A stretch of 64,000 nt of DNA from positions 1,674,001-1,738,000 of the forward strand of contig CP102281.1 in NCBI GenBank assembly GCA_025150425.1, written 5' to 3'. Below the pieces are notes generated by a model. It did not search any database. It saw nothing but the letters and a program-made list of their open reading frames with translations, and was not told where the DNA came from. The stretch comes from [Eubacterium] siraeum. Its GTDB lineage: Bacteria > Bacillota > Clostridia > Oscillospirales > Ruminococcaceae. Below, one piece after another: positions 8,546-16,582 of this stretch; position 1 is the stretch's first letter, and every line of letters begins with the position of its first letter. A program made the position numbers and the translations under genes.

Positions 8546-9232
8546 ATGAGCAATATTACATACGAATATATAAGGCGCAACAAGGACATAAGGACATATA
8601 TAAGCAGTGCGGACGATGCACTGAGCAGTATCGGATATACCGAACATTCGCTCGCCCACGTTGAGCGTGCGGCAGACACGGCATATATGATACTAAGCAC
8701 TCTCGGCTACCCCGAAAGAGATTGTGAGCTGGCACAGATAGCGGCGTATATGCACGATATAGGCAATGTTGTAAACCGCAACGACCACGCACACAGCGGT
8801 GCGATAATGGCATTCAGACTGCTTGACAAGCTCGGAATGCCTGCAAGTGAAATCGCACTTATAATCTCCGCTATCGGAAATCACGATGAAAGCACGGCAA
8901 GCCCCGTCAATGCGGTAGCGGCGGCGCTTATAATAGCTGACAAGTCCGATGTAAGACGTTCAAGAGTACGTCCTGCCGAGCAGGAAAAGCAAAGTCACGG
9001 TGAAGCGTTATCCGATATTCACGACAGAGTAAATTATGCCGTTGAAAAGTCTGAAGTATATTTTTCAAAAGACAATAAAAATCTTATTCTTGACCTTACT
9101 ATCGACCTTTCGATAAGCTCAGTGATGGAATATTTCGAGATTTTTCTGACACGAATGGCTCTGTGCCGAAAAGCCGCAGAAGCGCTTGGTGTCAAATTCA
9201 GCGTAGTGATAAACAAAAACAGAATTCTTTAA
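8546..9232 (+). CDS. HD-domain phosphohydrolase
   Basis: A 228-residue metal-dependent HD hydrolase, acting on a phosphorylated nucleotide or similar substrate that cannot be named from sequence. Metal ligands are visible: H34 or H38 in EHSLAHVERA, the HD pair at residues 70-71 in AAYMHDIGN, histidines in NDHAHSG, and a later Asp in ADKSDVRRSR. GAAAGGA precedes the ATG. It is followed at 9 bp by the MutS-like gene with an AAGGAG site, so the two form an operon. Confidence 0.85.
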   Translation: MSNITYEYIRRNKDIRTYISSADDALSSIGYTEHSLAHVERAADTAYMILSTLGYPERDCELAQIAAYMHDIGNVVNRNDHAHSGAIMAFRLLDKLGMPASEIALIISAIGNHDESTASPVNAVAAALIIADKSDVRRSRVRPAEQEKQSHGEALSDIHDRVNYAVEKSEVYFSKDNKNLILDLTIDLSISSVMEYFEIFLTRMALCRKAAEALGVKFSVVINKNRIL

Positions 9233-9241
9233 GGAGTAGAT

Positions 9242-10945
9242 ATGGCATACGATAATTCAAATGTAAAACCACCTATAATCGATCTGCTTTATCCGTGCGA
9301 GGAACAGCGCAGAGCCTGCCTCAAGCGAAAGGCGCAGATAGAACAGCTGCCGACCGAATTTGAGAAAGATTTAATGTTAGCGCAGCTGTCGGAACAGCTG
9401 ACACCGCACAATCAGTATAAGATGACAGCGATACTCGGTGAGCTGTGCGACGATATTTCGGTAGCTGAATACAGGCTCGATATAATAGACGATCTGCTTG
9501 CGGATTCCGCACTTACAGCCACCTTGCGTAAGGTCGTTGACAAGATGCTCGTAAACGACAGGACAAATATATATAAGCTGACAACACCCGACAGCTTTAC
9601 TGTGCTTGACACTGCCCTTACCGCCTTTGAATCATATTGCGAATGTATGGAGATACTGCATAAGCTGTATGAAGAAAAATCATCGGGTATCAGATCCGCC
9701 GGTCTTAAAAAGCTGTTTGATTTCTTTGAGGGGCATTACAACAGCAAGCATTATAAGAAGCTGAAGGCCGAGTCGGAGGAACTGCGAAGTGCTATGACCG
9801 GCAAGATCCGCAGTGCGACTATCGGCATAAACTTTGATGAAAACCTCGTTCCGATCTCAATGGGTCTTGTCGGCTTTTCCGATAAGATGTACGAGGACAG
9901 CGGAACTGTGATAGACAGAATTTTAAGCTTCGGCTCAAAAAACAACGATCATAAAGTTATGCGTGACCTGCACGAGCGTTTTGACGATCCGCAATCGGCA
10001 AAGCGTGAGGAGATAGTGAACAATCTTGACAGGGCATTGTTTGCCGAGCTTGATAAGGTAACAAAGAAATACGTTAATTCGATTGACGATATACTTAATG
10101 AATACCGTGCGATAGGCTTTGAGGATATGTACGCCATAGAGTATCAGCTTGACTTTTACAGCGGTGCGGTCATGATGATTGAAAATGTACGCTCAAAGGG
10201 TCTTGAAATGTGCCGTCCGACGCTTCTCCCCAAAAGCCAGAGAAAAGCGGATATAAAAGGTCTTTTCGACCCGATATATTTCAAGGAGGCTAACGTCTGG
10301 AATTTATCCAACAAGCCGCAAAAGCAGGTCGTAACAAACGATATAACATTTGACGAAAACGCAGGCTTCTATCTGCTTACAGGAGCGAACAACGGTGGTA
10401 AGACCACATTTGTCCGTGCGGTCGGAATATGTCAGGTAATGGCTCAGGCAGGACTATATGTTCCTGCAAGCAGCTGTGAAATATCGCTTGTAGACTGTGT
10501 ATACACACATTTCCCCAAGGAAGAACAGGTAGGTATAGACGCAAGCCGTTTCACTACCGAGGTAAAGGAATTCAAGGCGATAAGCGACTGTATAACAAAT
10601 CACAGCCTGCTTTTAATGAACGAATCCATACAAAGCACCACTCCGCAGGAATGTACCGACATAGCCGCTCAGCTTATGCGTATTTTCTGCATTATCGGTG
10701 TAAGAGGCATATTTGCGACCCACCTCACTCCGCTTGCAAAGGCGGCGCTTGAGCTTAATTCCGACCCTCAGCTTAACACAAGAGCCGAAAGCATAACGGT
10801 AACCGTTGACGAAGCCACAGGCGAACGCAGATATAAAATCAAGAAAGGTCTGCCGGGAGCAAACAGCTACGCTTCCACGATATTTGAAAAATACGGGCTT
10901 GATATAAAAGCACTTGAAAAGAAAGCCGAAAAAATGAATCATTGA
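9242..10945 (+). CDS. MutS-family ATPase lacking the mismatch-recognition domain
   Basis: A 567-residue protein with only the MutS core/lever (about residues 60-340, alpha-helical) and the C-terminal MutS ATPase. Walker A is GANNGGKTT (about 381-389), a variant of GPNMGGKST. The Walker B region reads LLLMNESIQSTTP, with Asn where canonical MutS has the Asp of DE. The N-terminal mismatch-binding and connector domains are absent, so it is not MutS1; it resembles the MutS-like proteins seen in many Firmicutes without clear function. It is the second gene of the HD-hydrolase operon and ends at a hairpin. Confidence 0.85.
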   Translation: MAYDNSNVKPPIIDLLYPCEEQRRACLKRKAQIEQLPTEFEKDLMLAQLSEQLTPHNQYKMTAILGELCDDISVAEYRLDIIDDLLADSALTATLRKVVDKMLVNDRTNIYKLTTPDSFTVLDTALTAFESYCECMEILHKLYEEKSSGIRSAGLKKLFDFFEGHYNSKHYKKLKAESEELRSAMTGKIRSATIGINFDENLVPISMGLVGFSDKMYEDSGTVIDRILSFGSKNNDHKVMRDLHERFDDPQSAKREEIVNNLDRALFAELDKVTKKYVNSIDDILNEYRAIGFEDMYAIEYQLDFYSGAVMMIENVRSKGLEMCRPTLLPKSQRKADIKGLFDPIYFKEANVWNLSNKPQKQVVTNDITFDENAGFYLLTGANNGGKTTFVRAVGICQVMAQAGLYVPASSCEISLVDCVYTHFPKEEQVGIDASRFTTEVKEFKAISDCITNHSLLLMNESIQSTTPQECTDIAAQLMRIFCIIGVRGIFATHLTPLAKAALELNSDPQLNTRAESITVTVDEATGERRYKIKKGLPGANSYASTIFEKYGLDIKALEKKAEKMNH

Positions 10946-10953
10946 CGCAAAAA

Positions 10954-10981
10954 AAGCGTGCGTGGCAAGCCACACACGCTT
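10954..10981 (+). terminator. Terminator hairpin, first copy (left flank of repeat element A)
   Basis: A 28-bp hairpin (AAGCGTGCGTGGC ... CCACACACGCTT) nine bases after the MutS-like stop, preceded by a run of A. It is identical to 11158-11185. Confidence 0.75.
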
Positions 10982-11157
10982 CAGTTTGTAGAAAAAGTCT
11001 GTATTTATAAAAATAGAGCAAATTCTCTATCCCTATCTCCAAACCCCTTTCCCCAGGAAAGGGGCTATATTACTGGGGCTACCGCCCCTAGACCCTGTCG
11101 GGGGCTACGCCCCTGCGACCCCGTTTTTATATAATCAAGAGGTTTATCGACAGTCTG
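10982..11157. mobile_element. Non-coding repeat element A with terminal inverted repeats, 176 bp
   Basis: No ORF. The ends (CAGTTTGTAGA and, on the other strand, CAGACTGTCGA) are imperfect inverted repeats. The interior has GC-rich palindromes (CCCCTTTCCCC..GGAAAGGGG, GGGGCTACCGCCCC, GGGGGCTACGCCCC). A closely matching copy in opposite orientation is at 54985-55158 and an enlarged one at 62781-63161. It is bracketed by two identical 28-bp terminator hairpins, which look like a target duplication. It has the features of a MITE-like non-autonomous element; no transposase gene is visible in the window to explain it. Confidence 0.75.
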
Positions 11158-11185
11158 AAGCGTGCGTGGCAAGCCACACACGCTT
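11158..11185. terminator. Terminator hairpin, second copy (right flank of repeat element A)
   Basis: Exact copy of 10954-10981, followed by TTTTGTTG on the plus strand. The pair A-run/hairpin/T-run, split between the two copies, suggests one original bidirectional terminator between the convergent MutS-like and SDR genes. Confidence 0.75.
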
Positions 11186-11208
11186 TTGTTGTTATTATAT
11201 AGGGAAAA

Positions 11209-11964
11209 TTAAAGTGTAGATCCGAAGTCGCTTACCAGTATCTGACCGTTGATAGGCTTTGCCTCGTCAGAAGCCATAAACAGGATAATGCCTGCAACCT
11301 GCTCTGCCGTGCATGAACCAACTCTTAAATCATTGTGCTTTGACATTGCGGTGATCATATCAACGTCAAGGTCATTTGAAGCGTTTGCTGTCATAGGTGT
11401 GAGAATATTTCCCGGGCAAACAGCATTGCAACGGATATGTTTGTCCGCATAGCGCATTGCTGTGTGCTTTGTGATGCCGACAATAGCCGCCTTTGACGCA
11501 ACATAAGCCGCACCGCCGCAGCCCATTACACCCGCAACCGATGCAACGTTTACGATAGATGCCCATTCCTTCATGTACTTCAGAGCGGCACGCATACAAT
11601 ACATAGTGCCCTTTTCATTTGTATTTATGATTCTGTCAAGATCATCGTCATTGAAACGGTCGATAGGCTTCAGTCCGCTCTCAAGAACACCTGCGTTATT
11701 TACAAGAATATCAATCTTGCCGAACGCTTCTACAGCCTTATCCATAAGGTTTTCACAAGCCGCCTTGTCGGAAATGTCAGTGGGAACTGCAAGAACTGTG
11801 CCGCCCTCAGCCTTTATCTTGTCGGCAACCGCATTAAGAGGTTCAATACGACGTGCAGATATAACTACCGTTGCACCCTCTTTTGCAAATGCAAGTGCTG
11901 TTGCCTCGCCGACACCGGAGTTTGCACCTGTGATTACAGCTACTTTTCCTTTTAAACGATCCAT
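11209..11964 (-). CDS. Short-chain dehydrogenase/reductase
   Basis: A 251-residue classical SDR oxidoreductase using NAD(P)H. The Rossmann motif is TGANSGVGEA (residues 12-21), NNAG is near 90, and the catalytic Tyr and Lys are in AYVASK (about 153-158) with the Ser in NVASVAG. An Arg-Arg pair after beta-2 (ISARRIEPL) favours NADP, by inference. The ATG at 11964 has a GGAGGA site. It stands alone with its own promoter, an inverted repeat over the start region and a CodY-like box upstream. Substrate unknown. Confidence 0.88.
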   Translation of the reverse strand: MDRLKGKVAVITGANSGVGEATALAFAKEGATVVISARRIEPLNAVADKIKAEGGTVLAVPTDISDKAACENLMDKAVEAFGKIDILVNNAGVLESGLKPIDRFNDDDLDRIINTNEKGTMYCMRAALKYMKEWASIVNVASVAGVMGCGGAAYVASKAAIVGITKHTAMRYADKHIRCNAVCPGNILTPMTANASNDLDVDMITAMSKHNDLRVGSCTAEQVAGIILFMASDEAKPINGQILVSDFGSTL

Positions 11965-11991
11965 ATTCTTATCCTCCTGAAATTTATGTAT

Positions 11992-12011
11992 TTGCTTATT
12001 GCAGTAAGCAA
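11992..12011 (-). promoter_or_regulatory. Inverted repeat at the SDR gene transcription start
   Basis: TTGCTTA-ttgcag-TAAGCAA, a perfect 7-bp inverted repeat touching the -10 box at 12011-12016. A bound repressor here would block transcription. The regulator is unknown. Confidence 0.5.
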
Positions 12012-12039
12012 TTATACTACTATTTTAACAAAAAATCAA
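12011..12039 (-). promoter_or_regulatory. Sigma-A promoter of the SDR gene
   Basis: Minus strand TTGATT (12034-12039), 17 bp, TATAAT (12011-12016). Confidence 0.78.
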
Positions 12040-12051
12040 GAGTTTTGTTAT

Positions 12052-12066
12052 AAATTTCAGAAAATT
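12052..12066. promoter_or_regulatory. CodY-box-like site upstream of the SDR promoter
   Basis: AAATTTCAGAAAATT matches the CodY consensus AATTTTCWGAAAATT at 14 of 15 positions, 13 bp upstream of the -35. CodY senses branched-chain amino acids and GTP. Whether this organism has CodY cannot be seen here. Confidence 0.35.
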
Positions 12067-12103
12067 TGCACAGCAACATTAAAATTGTTTCTATCCACAA
12101 ATA

Positions 12104-12337
12104 TTATTTCAGAAAAATAAGCGTCTGTCCGTCATTAGCAAGCACAGGCTGTATATAGTCTATTCTCGGCGATTTAAACTCCCTGCGCACCATCTGCTGA
12201 AGTACATTTCCGTTATTGCACCCGTGCGTCACACGAAGCTCCACACTGCCCTGTGGCGCATTTCTTATTGTCATGACCAGCTTGTTTCGAGCCTCTTCCT
12301 TTGTCATTTGGTGCAGGTCAACTGTTATTATCCGCAT
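12104..12337 (-). CDS. Smr-domain protein
   Basis: A 77-residue stand-alone Smr domain, as at the C-terminus of MutS2: VDLHQMTKEEA at the N-terminus is the family LDLHG-type motif, and RVTHGCNNGNVLQQMV matches the HGxGxGxL loop (here HGCNNG). Stand-alone Smr proteins bind or nick nucleic acid in some species. The start at 12337 follows AAAGGGA; an upstream ATG at 12352 would overlap the terminator of the neighbouring cellulase gene. Same direction as that gene but separated by its terminator. Confidence 0.75.
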   Translation of the reverse strand: MRIITVDLHQMTKEEARNKLVMTIRNAPQGSVELRVTHGCNNGNVLQQMVRREFKSPRIDYIQPVLANDGQTLIFLK

Positions 12338-12350
12338 ATTTATCCCTTTC

Positions 12351-12381
12351 AAAAAGGCAATGATAAAATCACTGCCTTTTT
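12351..12381 (-). terminator. Terminator of the hisIE-cellulase transcript
   Basis: AAAAAGGCA / TGCCTTTTT stem with an inner TGA/TCA pair and one mismatch; T-run on the minus strand just after the cellulase stop. Confidence 0.85.
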
Positions 12382-12388
12382 AACGTAA

Positions 12389-13678
12389 TTATTCGGCACT
12401 GCTGTTTTTTGACTGAGCAATGTCCTTTTTCAGTTCATCAAGGATAGCTGTATCGGATTTAAGACCGTCTACCGTATATTCACCGTTTGATGCGGAAATA
12501 AGAGCGTCCTTTACAAGCGGGTATCTCCATTCAAGATTGCGTCTGTCGAACAGCCCGAACAGCTCACCGCTTCCTAAAAACGCACCGTTGTCCCACCATA
12601 CACACGGAACACCTACCGTTTTCATCTTTGTAACATAATACTTAGCCCATTCTGCACGATATTTGTCATTATCCTTGCTTCTGGCACCGAACTCGCCTAT
12701 AATGACAGCCTGACCTTTGTCTGTAAACAGAGTTTTCAGCATATTGGCAAGATTATCAATATCGTTTGTAAATCCTTCCTTGCAGGCTACCCACTTGTTC
12801 GACCTCTTATTGTCCGAGAGTGCAAAGTTGTACGGGATATATGCGTGTACCGAAACAATCAGTTTATCGTCGTTTTCGGGGATTTTAAGTGCCTTAAGCG
12901 CAACTTCGGATGAAGATGCCGCATATCCGGGTATCATAAGATGACGGAGCTTGTTGTTACCGTCAAGGCTTCTTATTGTAGATACAAAATCAGCATCCAG
13001 CTTGTTTACGACCTCTCTTGTCGCATCACTGCCGCCGTTCCATTCCTCGCTTGTACCGATTACTCTGGGTTCGTTAAGTCCCTCAAATATAAGATGCTCG
13101 TCATAATCCTTGAAGTAATTGCCGATTTGCGTCCATACCTTTTTAAGCCTGTCGCTTGCCGCCTCGTAATTGTCCTCGGTAGGATAGTGCCATGTTTCGT
13201 GATGTATGTTGAGGATAACATACATATCGTTTTCCATACCGTAATCAACTATCTCTTTTACACGGGCAAACCATTCGTCGCTTATCTTATACTCCGGAGC
13301 TTCGCCTGTGCTCCAGTCCCACGTTGTGGGAACACGCAAAACATTGAAGCCTGCTTTCTTGATCTCGTCGATCATTTCCTTTGTAGTATCGGGGTTGCCC
13401 CACGATTTTTCAATTGATCCCGGATCCTGTCCCCTGTTGCTTTCGTTTCCTGCGTCAAGCGTGTTGCCAAGGCTCCAGCCGATCTTCATATCCTTAACAA
13501 GCTCAACCGAGCTTATATCCCTGATTTCTCCCTGATGAGCCGTTGACGAGCCGTTGCTCGTATTGTCTGCGGATTGCGTTCCTGATGTATTGCTGTCACT
13601 GCATCCGCTTATTACAAGTGAACCAAGCAGCATTGTACACGATAATACTCCTGCTGCCGCCTTTTTTAATGAAAACAT
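12389..13678 (-). CDS. GH5 endoglucanase lipoprotein (first copy)
   Basis: A secreted cellulase of glycoside hydrolase family 5 anchored to the membrane as a lipoprotein. Signal peptide with lipobox ISGC (Cys26), a short Ser/Thr/Asn linker to about residue 50, then the TIM barrel: GWSLGNTLDA, RVPTTW, NIHHETWHYP, acid/base Glu203 in FEGLNEPR and nucleophile Glu328 in IIGEFGAR. It resembles the GH5_4-type endoglucanases of ruminococci. GGAG precedes the ATG and it starts only 11 bp after hisE, so it is in the hisIE transcript. No dockerin or carbohydrate-binding module is present. Confidence 0.92.
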   Translation of the reverse strand: MFSLKKAAAGVLSCTMLLGSLVISGCSDSNTSGTQSADNTSNGSSTAHQGEIRDISSVELVKDMKIGWSLGNTLDAGNESNRGQDPGSIEKSWGNPDTTKEMIDEIKKAGFNVLRVPTTWDWSTGEAPEYKISDEWFARVKEIVDYGMENDMYVILNIHHETWHYPTEDNYEAASDRLKKVWTQIGNYFKDYDEHLIFEGLNEPRVIGTSEEWNGGSDATREVVNKLDADFVSTIRSLDGNNKLRHLMIPGYAASSSEVALKALKIPENDDKLIVSVHAYIPYNFALSDNKRSNKWVACKEGFTNDIDNLANMLKTLFTDKGQAVIIGEFGARSKDNDKYRAEWAKYYVTKMKTVGVPCVWWDNGAFLGSGELFGLFDRRNLEWRYPLVKDALISASNGEYTVDGLKSDTAILDELKKDIAQSKNSSAE

Positions 13679-13689
13679 AATAACACTCC

Positions 13690-14028
13690 TTATGATAACT
13701 TGTCAGTTGTATGGAACTGCTTTAAATTGCCTATCTTTTCGTTGCGCTCGCTGAGTACTTCTTCGACCTCAGACCATTCAAGCCCTCTGTCAGCGCAAAG
13801 CACCATAACGTGATATAAAAGATCGTTTATTTCGTTTTTAAGCTCGTCATTGTCTGCGTTCTTTGCGGCGATGATTGTTTCTGCGGCTTCCTCACCTACC
13901 TTCTTGCATATCTTGTCTACGCCCTTGTCAAAAAGATAGCAGGTGTATGACTTTTCAGGTGCATTTCCTGCGTCATACTGTGCCTTTCTTGCCTTAATTA
14001 CTTCAAAAATTTCTTCATAAACTGTCAT
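13690..14028 (-). CDS. hisE: Phosphoribosyl-ATP pyrophosphatase
   Basis: Second step of histidine synthesis: removes pyrophosphate from PR-ATP. About 112 residues with the helical MazG-like motif KVGEEAAETIIAAKN and NDLLYHVMVLC. The ATG at 14028 is preferred because GAGG lies seven bases upstream; an ATG at 14034 overlaps the hisI stop as ATGA but has no spacing to that site. HisE and HisI are separate genes here, not fused. Confidence 0.95.
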   Translation of the reverse strand: MTVYEEIFEVIKARKAQYDAGNAPEKSYTCYLFDKGVDKICKKVGEEAAETIIAAKNADNDELKNEINDLLYHVMVLCADRGLEWSEVEEVLSERNEKIGNLKQFHTTDKLS

Positions 14029-14030
14029 TT

Positions 14031-14360
14031 TCATACCTCATCATTTTTGTATATTTCTTTAAAGAAGCAGGTGTAGCTTCCTGTGTGGCAGGCAGGACCT
14101 GCAGGTTTTACTCTCACAAGCAGTGTATCATCGTCGCAATCTGCGTGAATATCGATTACCTTCTGCAAATTGCCCGATGTAGCGCCCTTGTTCCAGAGTT
14201 CTTTTCTTGAACGGCTCCAGAACCATGTATAGCCGGTTTCAAGCGTCAGCTTAAGGCTCTCCTTGTTCATATATGCGAGCATAAGCACTGCCCCCGTATC
14301 AATGTCGGTGACAATTGCAGGTATAAGCTCGGCCTTCTTGAAATATTTATCAAGATCCAT
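14031..14360 (-). CDS. hisI: Phosphoribosyl-AMP cyclohydrolase
   Basis: Third step of histidine synthesis. The 109-residue protein has [10 protein letters not shown], the [16 protein letters not shown] motif, and the zinc cysteines in [10 protein letters not shown] and [17 protein letters not shown] site precedes the ATG. It is first in a second his transcript driven by the promoter at 14390-14418, after the hisF terminator. Confidence 0.96.
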   Translation of the reverse strand: MDLDKYFKKAELIPAIVTDIDTGAVLMLAYMNKESLKLTLETGYTWFWSRSRKELWNKGATSGNLQKVIDIHADCDDDTLLVRVKPAGPACHTGSYTCFFKEIYKNDEV

Positions 14361-14389
14361 CTGATTTCTCCTTTGATAGTAATAATCTT

Positions 14390-14418
14390 ATTATAATACC
14401 GTTTGCGGTAAAAAGCAA
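14390..14418 (-). promoter_or_regulatory. Sigma-A promoter of hisI-hisE-cellulase
   Basis: Minus strand TTGCTT (14413-14418), 17 bp, TATAAT (14390-14395). The spacer contains a small inverted repeat TACCG-CAAA-CGGTA. Confidence 0.72.
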
Positions 14419-14434
14419 TAGTAAACAGAAAAAA

Positions 14435-14455
14435 CGGGAGGTTATAAGCCTCCCG
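14435..14455 (-). terminator. Terminator after hisF
   Basis: CGGGAGG / CCTCCCG stem with a 7-base loop, followed on the minus strand by TTTTTT. Confidence 0.88.
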
Positions 14456-14464
14456 GAATTACTT

Positions 14465-15226
14465 TTAATCTACACGGCGGACAGGTATATTGTTTTCTTC
14501 AAGATGCTCCTTTACCTGCGATACCGTAAGTTCTTTATAATGGAACAGCGATGCCGCCAGTGCCGCAGATGCTTTTGTCTTTTGGAACACCTCCGAGAAA
14601 TGCTCAAGCGTACCGCAGCCGCCGCTTGCGATAACAGGTATCTTTACCACATCGCATACAGCATTCAGAAGTTCTATATCAAAGCCTGTTTTCATACCGT
14701 CTGTATCCATAGACGTGAGCAGTATTTCGCCTGCACCGAGCTCTTCGGCTTTCTTTGCCCACTCGATAGCGTCTATGTTCATATCTATCCTGCCGCCGTT
14801 TACAACTACCGTCCAGCTGTCGCCCTTTTTCTTAGCGTCAATTGCCACTACCACGCACTGACTGCCGAATATCTCGGCGGCATCGTGGATAAGCTGAGGA
14901 TTTCTTACAGCCGCAGAGTTCACCGACACCTTGTCCGCACCGCTTCTGAGCAACTCTCTGAAATCGTCAACGCTTGAAATTCCTCCGCCGACCGTCAGCG
15001 GAACGAATACACGCTGTGCCGTGCGGCGCACCACGTCAACCATAGTGCCTCTGCCCTCATGCGTTGCGGTTATGTCAAGAAAGCATATCTCATCTGCACC
15101 CTGAGCGTTGTACTCCTCGGCACATTCAACAGGGTCGCCGACTTCCTTTATTCCTACAAAGTTGATTCCCTTTACCACCTTGCCGTCACGAACGTCAAGG
15201 CAGGGTATAATTCTTTTTGCGAGCAT
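14465..15226 (-). CDS. hisF: Imidazole glycerol phosphate synthase, cyclase subunit
   Basis: Cyclase half of the HisF-HisH complex, which makes IGP and AICAR from PRFAR. It is a 253-residue half-barrel protein: catalytic Asp11 in [12 protein letters not shown], the second catalytic Asp in VVAIDAKK, and LTSMDTDGM. HisH is four genes upstream. A GAAAGGAAC site precedes the ATG. Confidence 0.97.
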   Translation of the reverse strand: MLAKRIIPCLDVRDGKVVKGINFVGIKEVGDPVECAEEYNAQGADEICFLDITATHEGRGTMVDVVRRTAQRVFVPLTVGGGISSVDDFRELLRSGADKVSVNSAAVRNPQLIHDAAEIFGSQCVVVAIDAKKKGDSWTVVVNGGRIDMNIDAIEWAKKAEELGAGEILLTSMDTDGMKTGFDIELLNAVCDVVKIPVIASGGCGTLEHFSEVFQKTKASAALAASLFHYKELTVSQVKEHLEENNIPVRRVD

Positions 15227-15243
15227 ATATGTTCCTTTCTTTT

Positions 15244-15870
15244 TCAGCTCTTTTTATTGCGGAAATACCCGAAACCAAGACAGCAAACGGGTAAAAAGTA
15301 TGCACACCATACCAAAAGCAGAACCGTGCCTGTCAGCGTATCGCCGTCACCGCCGTTAAACAGCGGAAACATCGGCACTAAAAAACATGACGGGAAAAAT
15401 ATTCCGTGTATTTTCAGCATAAGCGAGAGTGTTTTACCGTGCTTTTCTGTTTTATTAACAAGAAAGCCGGCGAAGAATGTTGACAATGCCATAAAGCCGT
15501 ATCCGAGCAGATCATAATTGAAGAAAAGGCTTCCCGTATGACCGTAATCGATGATTGATAATATCTTTTCGTCAAGCCGTGGCGAAAGATTTACAGTTGT
15601 GCACTCGGCAAAGTAAACCAAAAATATCAGCGTAACATATATCGCCGCACATACAAGACTTACATTACCGCAAGCACGCTTTTCATTATCTTTGTTTGAC
15701 CCTGAAACAGCGCATATAAAAAGCATAAATCCCAGTGCAATAAACATACTTGCAAAACACGAAAAAAACAAAGTGTTTACAAATATCCCTACTATCATGC
15801 TGACCGCAAAGCACAGCACCGAAGCTCCGCACACTGCCGAACCGATAACTCCTACAGTGCGATTATTCAT
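15244..15870 (-). CDS. Multi-pass membrane protein of unknown function inside the his operon
   Basis: A 208-residue hydrophobic protein with about six membrane segments (starts near residues 8, 32, 68, 115, 145 and 180). The layout resembles DUF998-type small membrane proteins but I do not firmly recognise a family. The ATG at 15870 follows GAGGCGG and overlaps the end of hisA by 8 bp; an ATG at 15882 is also possible. It lies between hisA and hisF, and nothing in the sequence ties it to histidine synthesis. Confidence 0.7.
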   Translation of the reverse strand: MNNRTVGVIGSAVCGASVLCFAVSMIVGIFVNTLFFSCFASMFIALGFMLFICAVSGSNKDNEKRACGNVSLVCAAIYVTLIFLVYFAECTTVNLSPRLDEKILSIIDYGHTGSLFFNYDLLGYGFMALSTFFAGFLVNKTEKHGKTLSLMLKIHGIFFPSCFLVPMFPLFNGGDGDTLTGTVLLLVWCAYFLPVCCLGFGYFRNKKS

Positions 15871-16582
15871 TTGCCGCCTCATAAAGTGCCTGCTTTAAAT
15901 CAAGCGTTCCCTGATACAGCGACTTTCCGCATATCGTACCGTAAAGTCCGAGCTTTCTGCAGGTGATAATGTCATCTATCGTATGCACGCCGCCGCTTGC
16001 TATGATATTCGCACTGCAAGCCTTATTTATCTCGTCAAGCTGAACGGCATTCACGCCGGAAAGCGTTCCGTCCTTTGAAATATCTGTAAAGATAATGTAC
16101 TTTACGCCCTCGTCCGACATACGCTTTGCAAGTTCGGTGAAGTAAACGTCCGAGGTTTCAAGCCAGCCCTCAGTCGCAACATAACCGTTCTTAGCGTCTA
16201 TTCCTACCGCTATCCTGTCGCCGTATTCCTTTACAGCGTCCTTTACAAGCTGAGGATTCTTGACAGCCGCAGAGCCGATTATAACTCTTGACACACCGCC
16301 CGAAAGGTACATTTCAACGGTATCAAGGTTTCTTATCCCTCCGCCGACCTCTACTTTAAGCCTTGTATTTTTCGCTACATCAAGGAATATCTCCTTATTT
16401 GCGGTGCTTGCATCCTTTGCTCCGTCAAGGTCAACCATGTGTATCCACTGTGAGCCTGCCTGTTCAAAGCTCTTTGCAGTATCCATATAGCTTTCCGCTA
16501 CCTTGTGTGCTGTGCCGTAATCGCCTTTTACAAGACGCACACAATTGCCGTCCTTTATATCAATTGCAGGTAGAATTATCAT
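15863..16582 (-). CDS. hisA: ProFAR isomerase
   Basis: Opens the ribose of ProFAR to give PRFAR by an Amadori rearrangement. It is a 239-residue half-barrel paralogue of HisF: PAIDIKDGNCVRL with the catalytic Asp8, VEVGGGIRN, and FTDISKDGTLSG with the second catalytic Asp. The upstream zinc-ribbon gene ends 4 bp inside it (16579-16582). Confidence 0.97.
   Translation of the reverse strand: MIILPAIDIKDGNCVRLVKGDYGTAHKVAESYMDTAKSFEQAGSQWIHMVDLDGAKDASTANKEIFLDVAKNTRLKVEVGGGIRNLDTVEMYLSGGVSRVIIGSAAVKNPQLVKDAVKEYGDRIAVGIDAKNGYVATEGWLETSDVYFTELAKRMSDEGVKYIIFTDISKDGTLSGVNAVQLDEINKACSANIIASGGVHTIDDIITCRKLGLYGTICGKSLYQGTLDLKQALYEAANE

Noticed and set aside
10982-11157. Autonomous insertion sequence
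   Set aside because: No ORF in this copy or in the other two; a non-autonomous element is the most that can be claimed.
12085-12100. DnaA-box-like CTATCCACA
   Set aside because: A single site with one mismatch, no cluster and no dnaA or dnaN nearby; not an origin.
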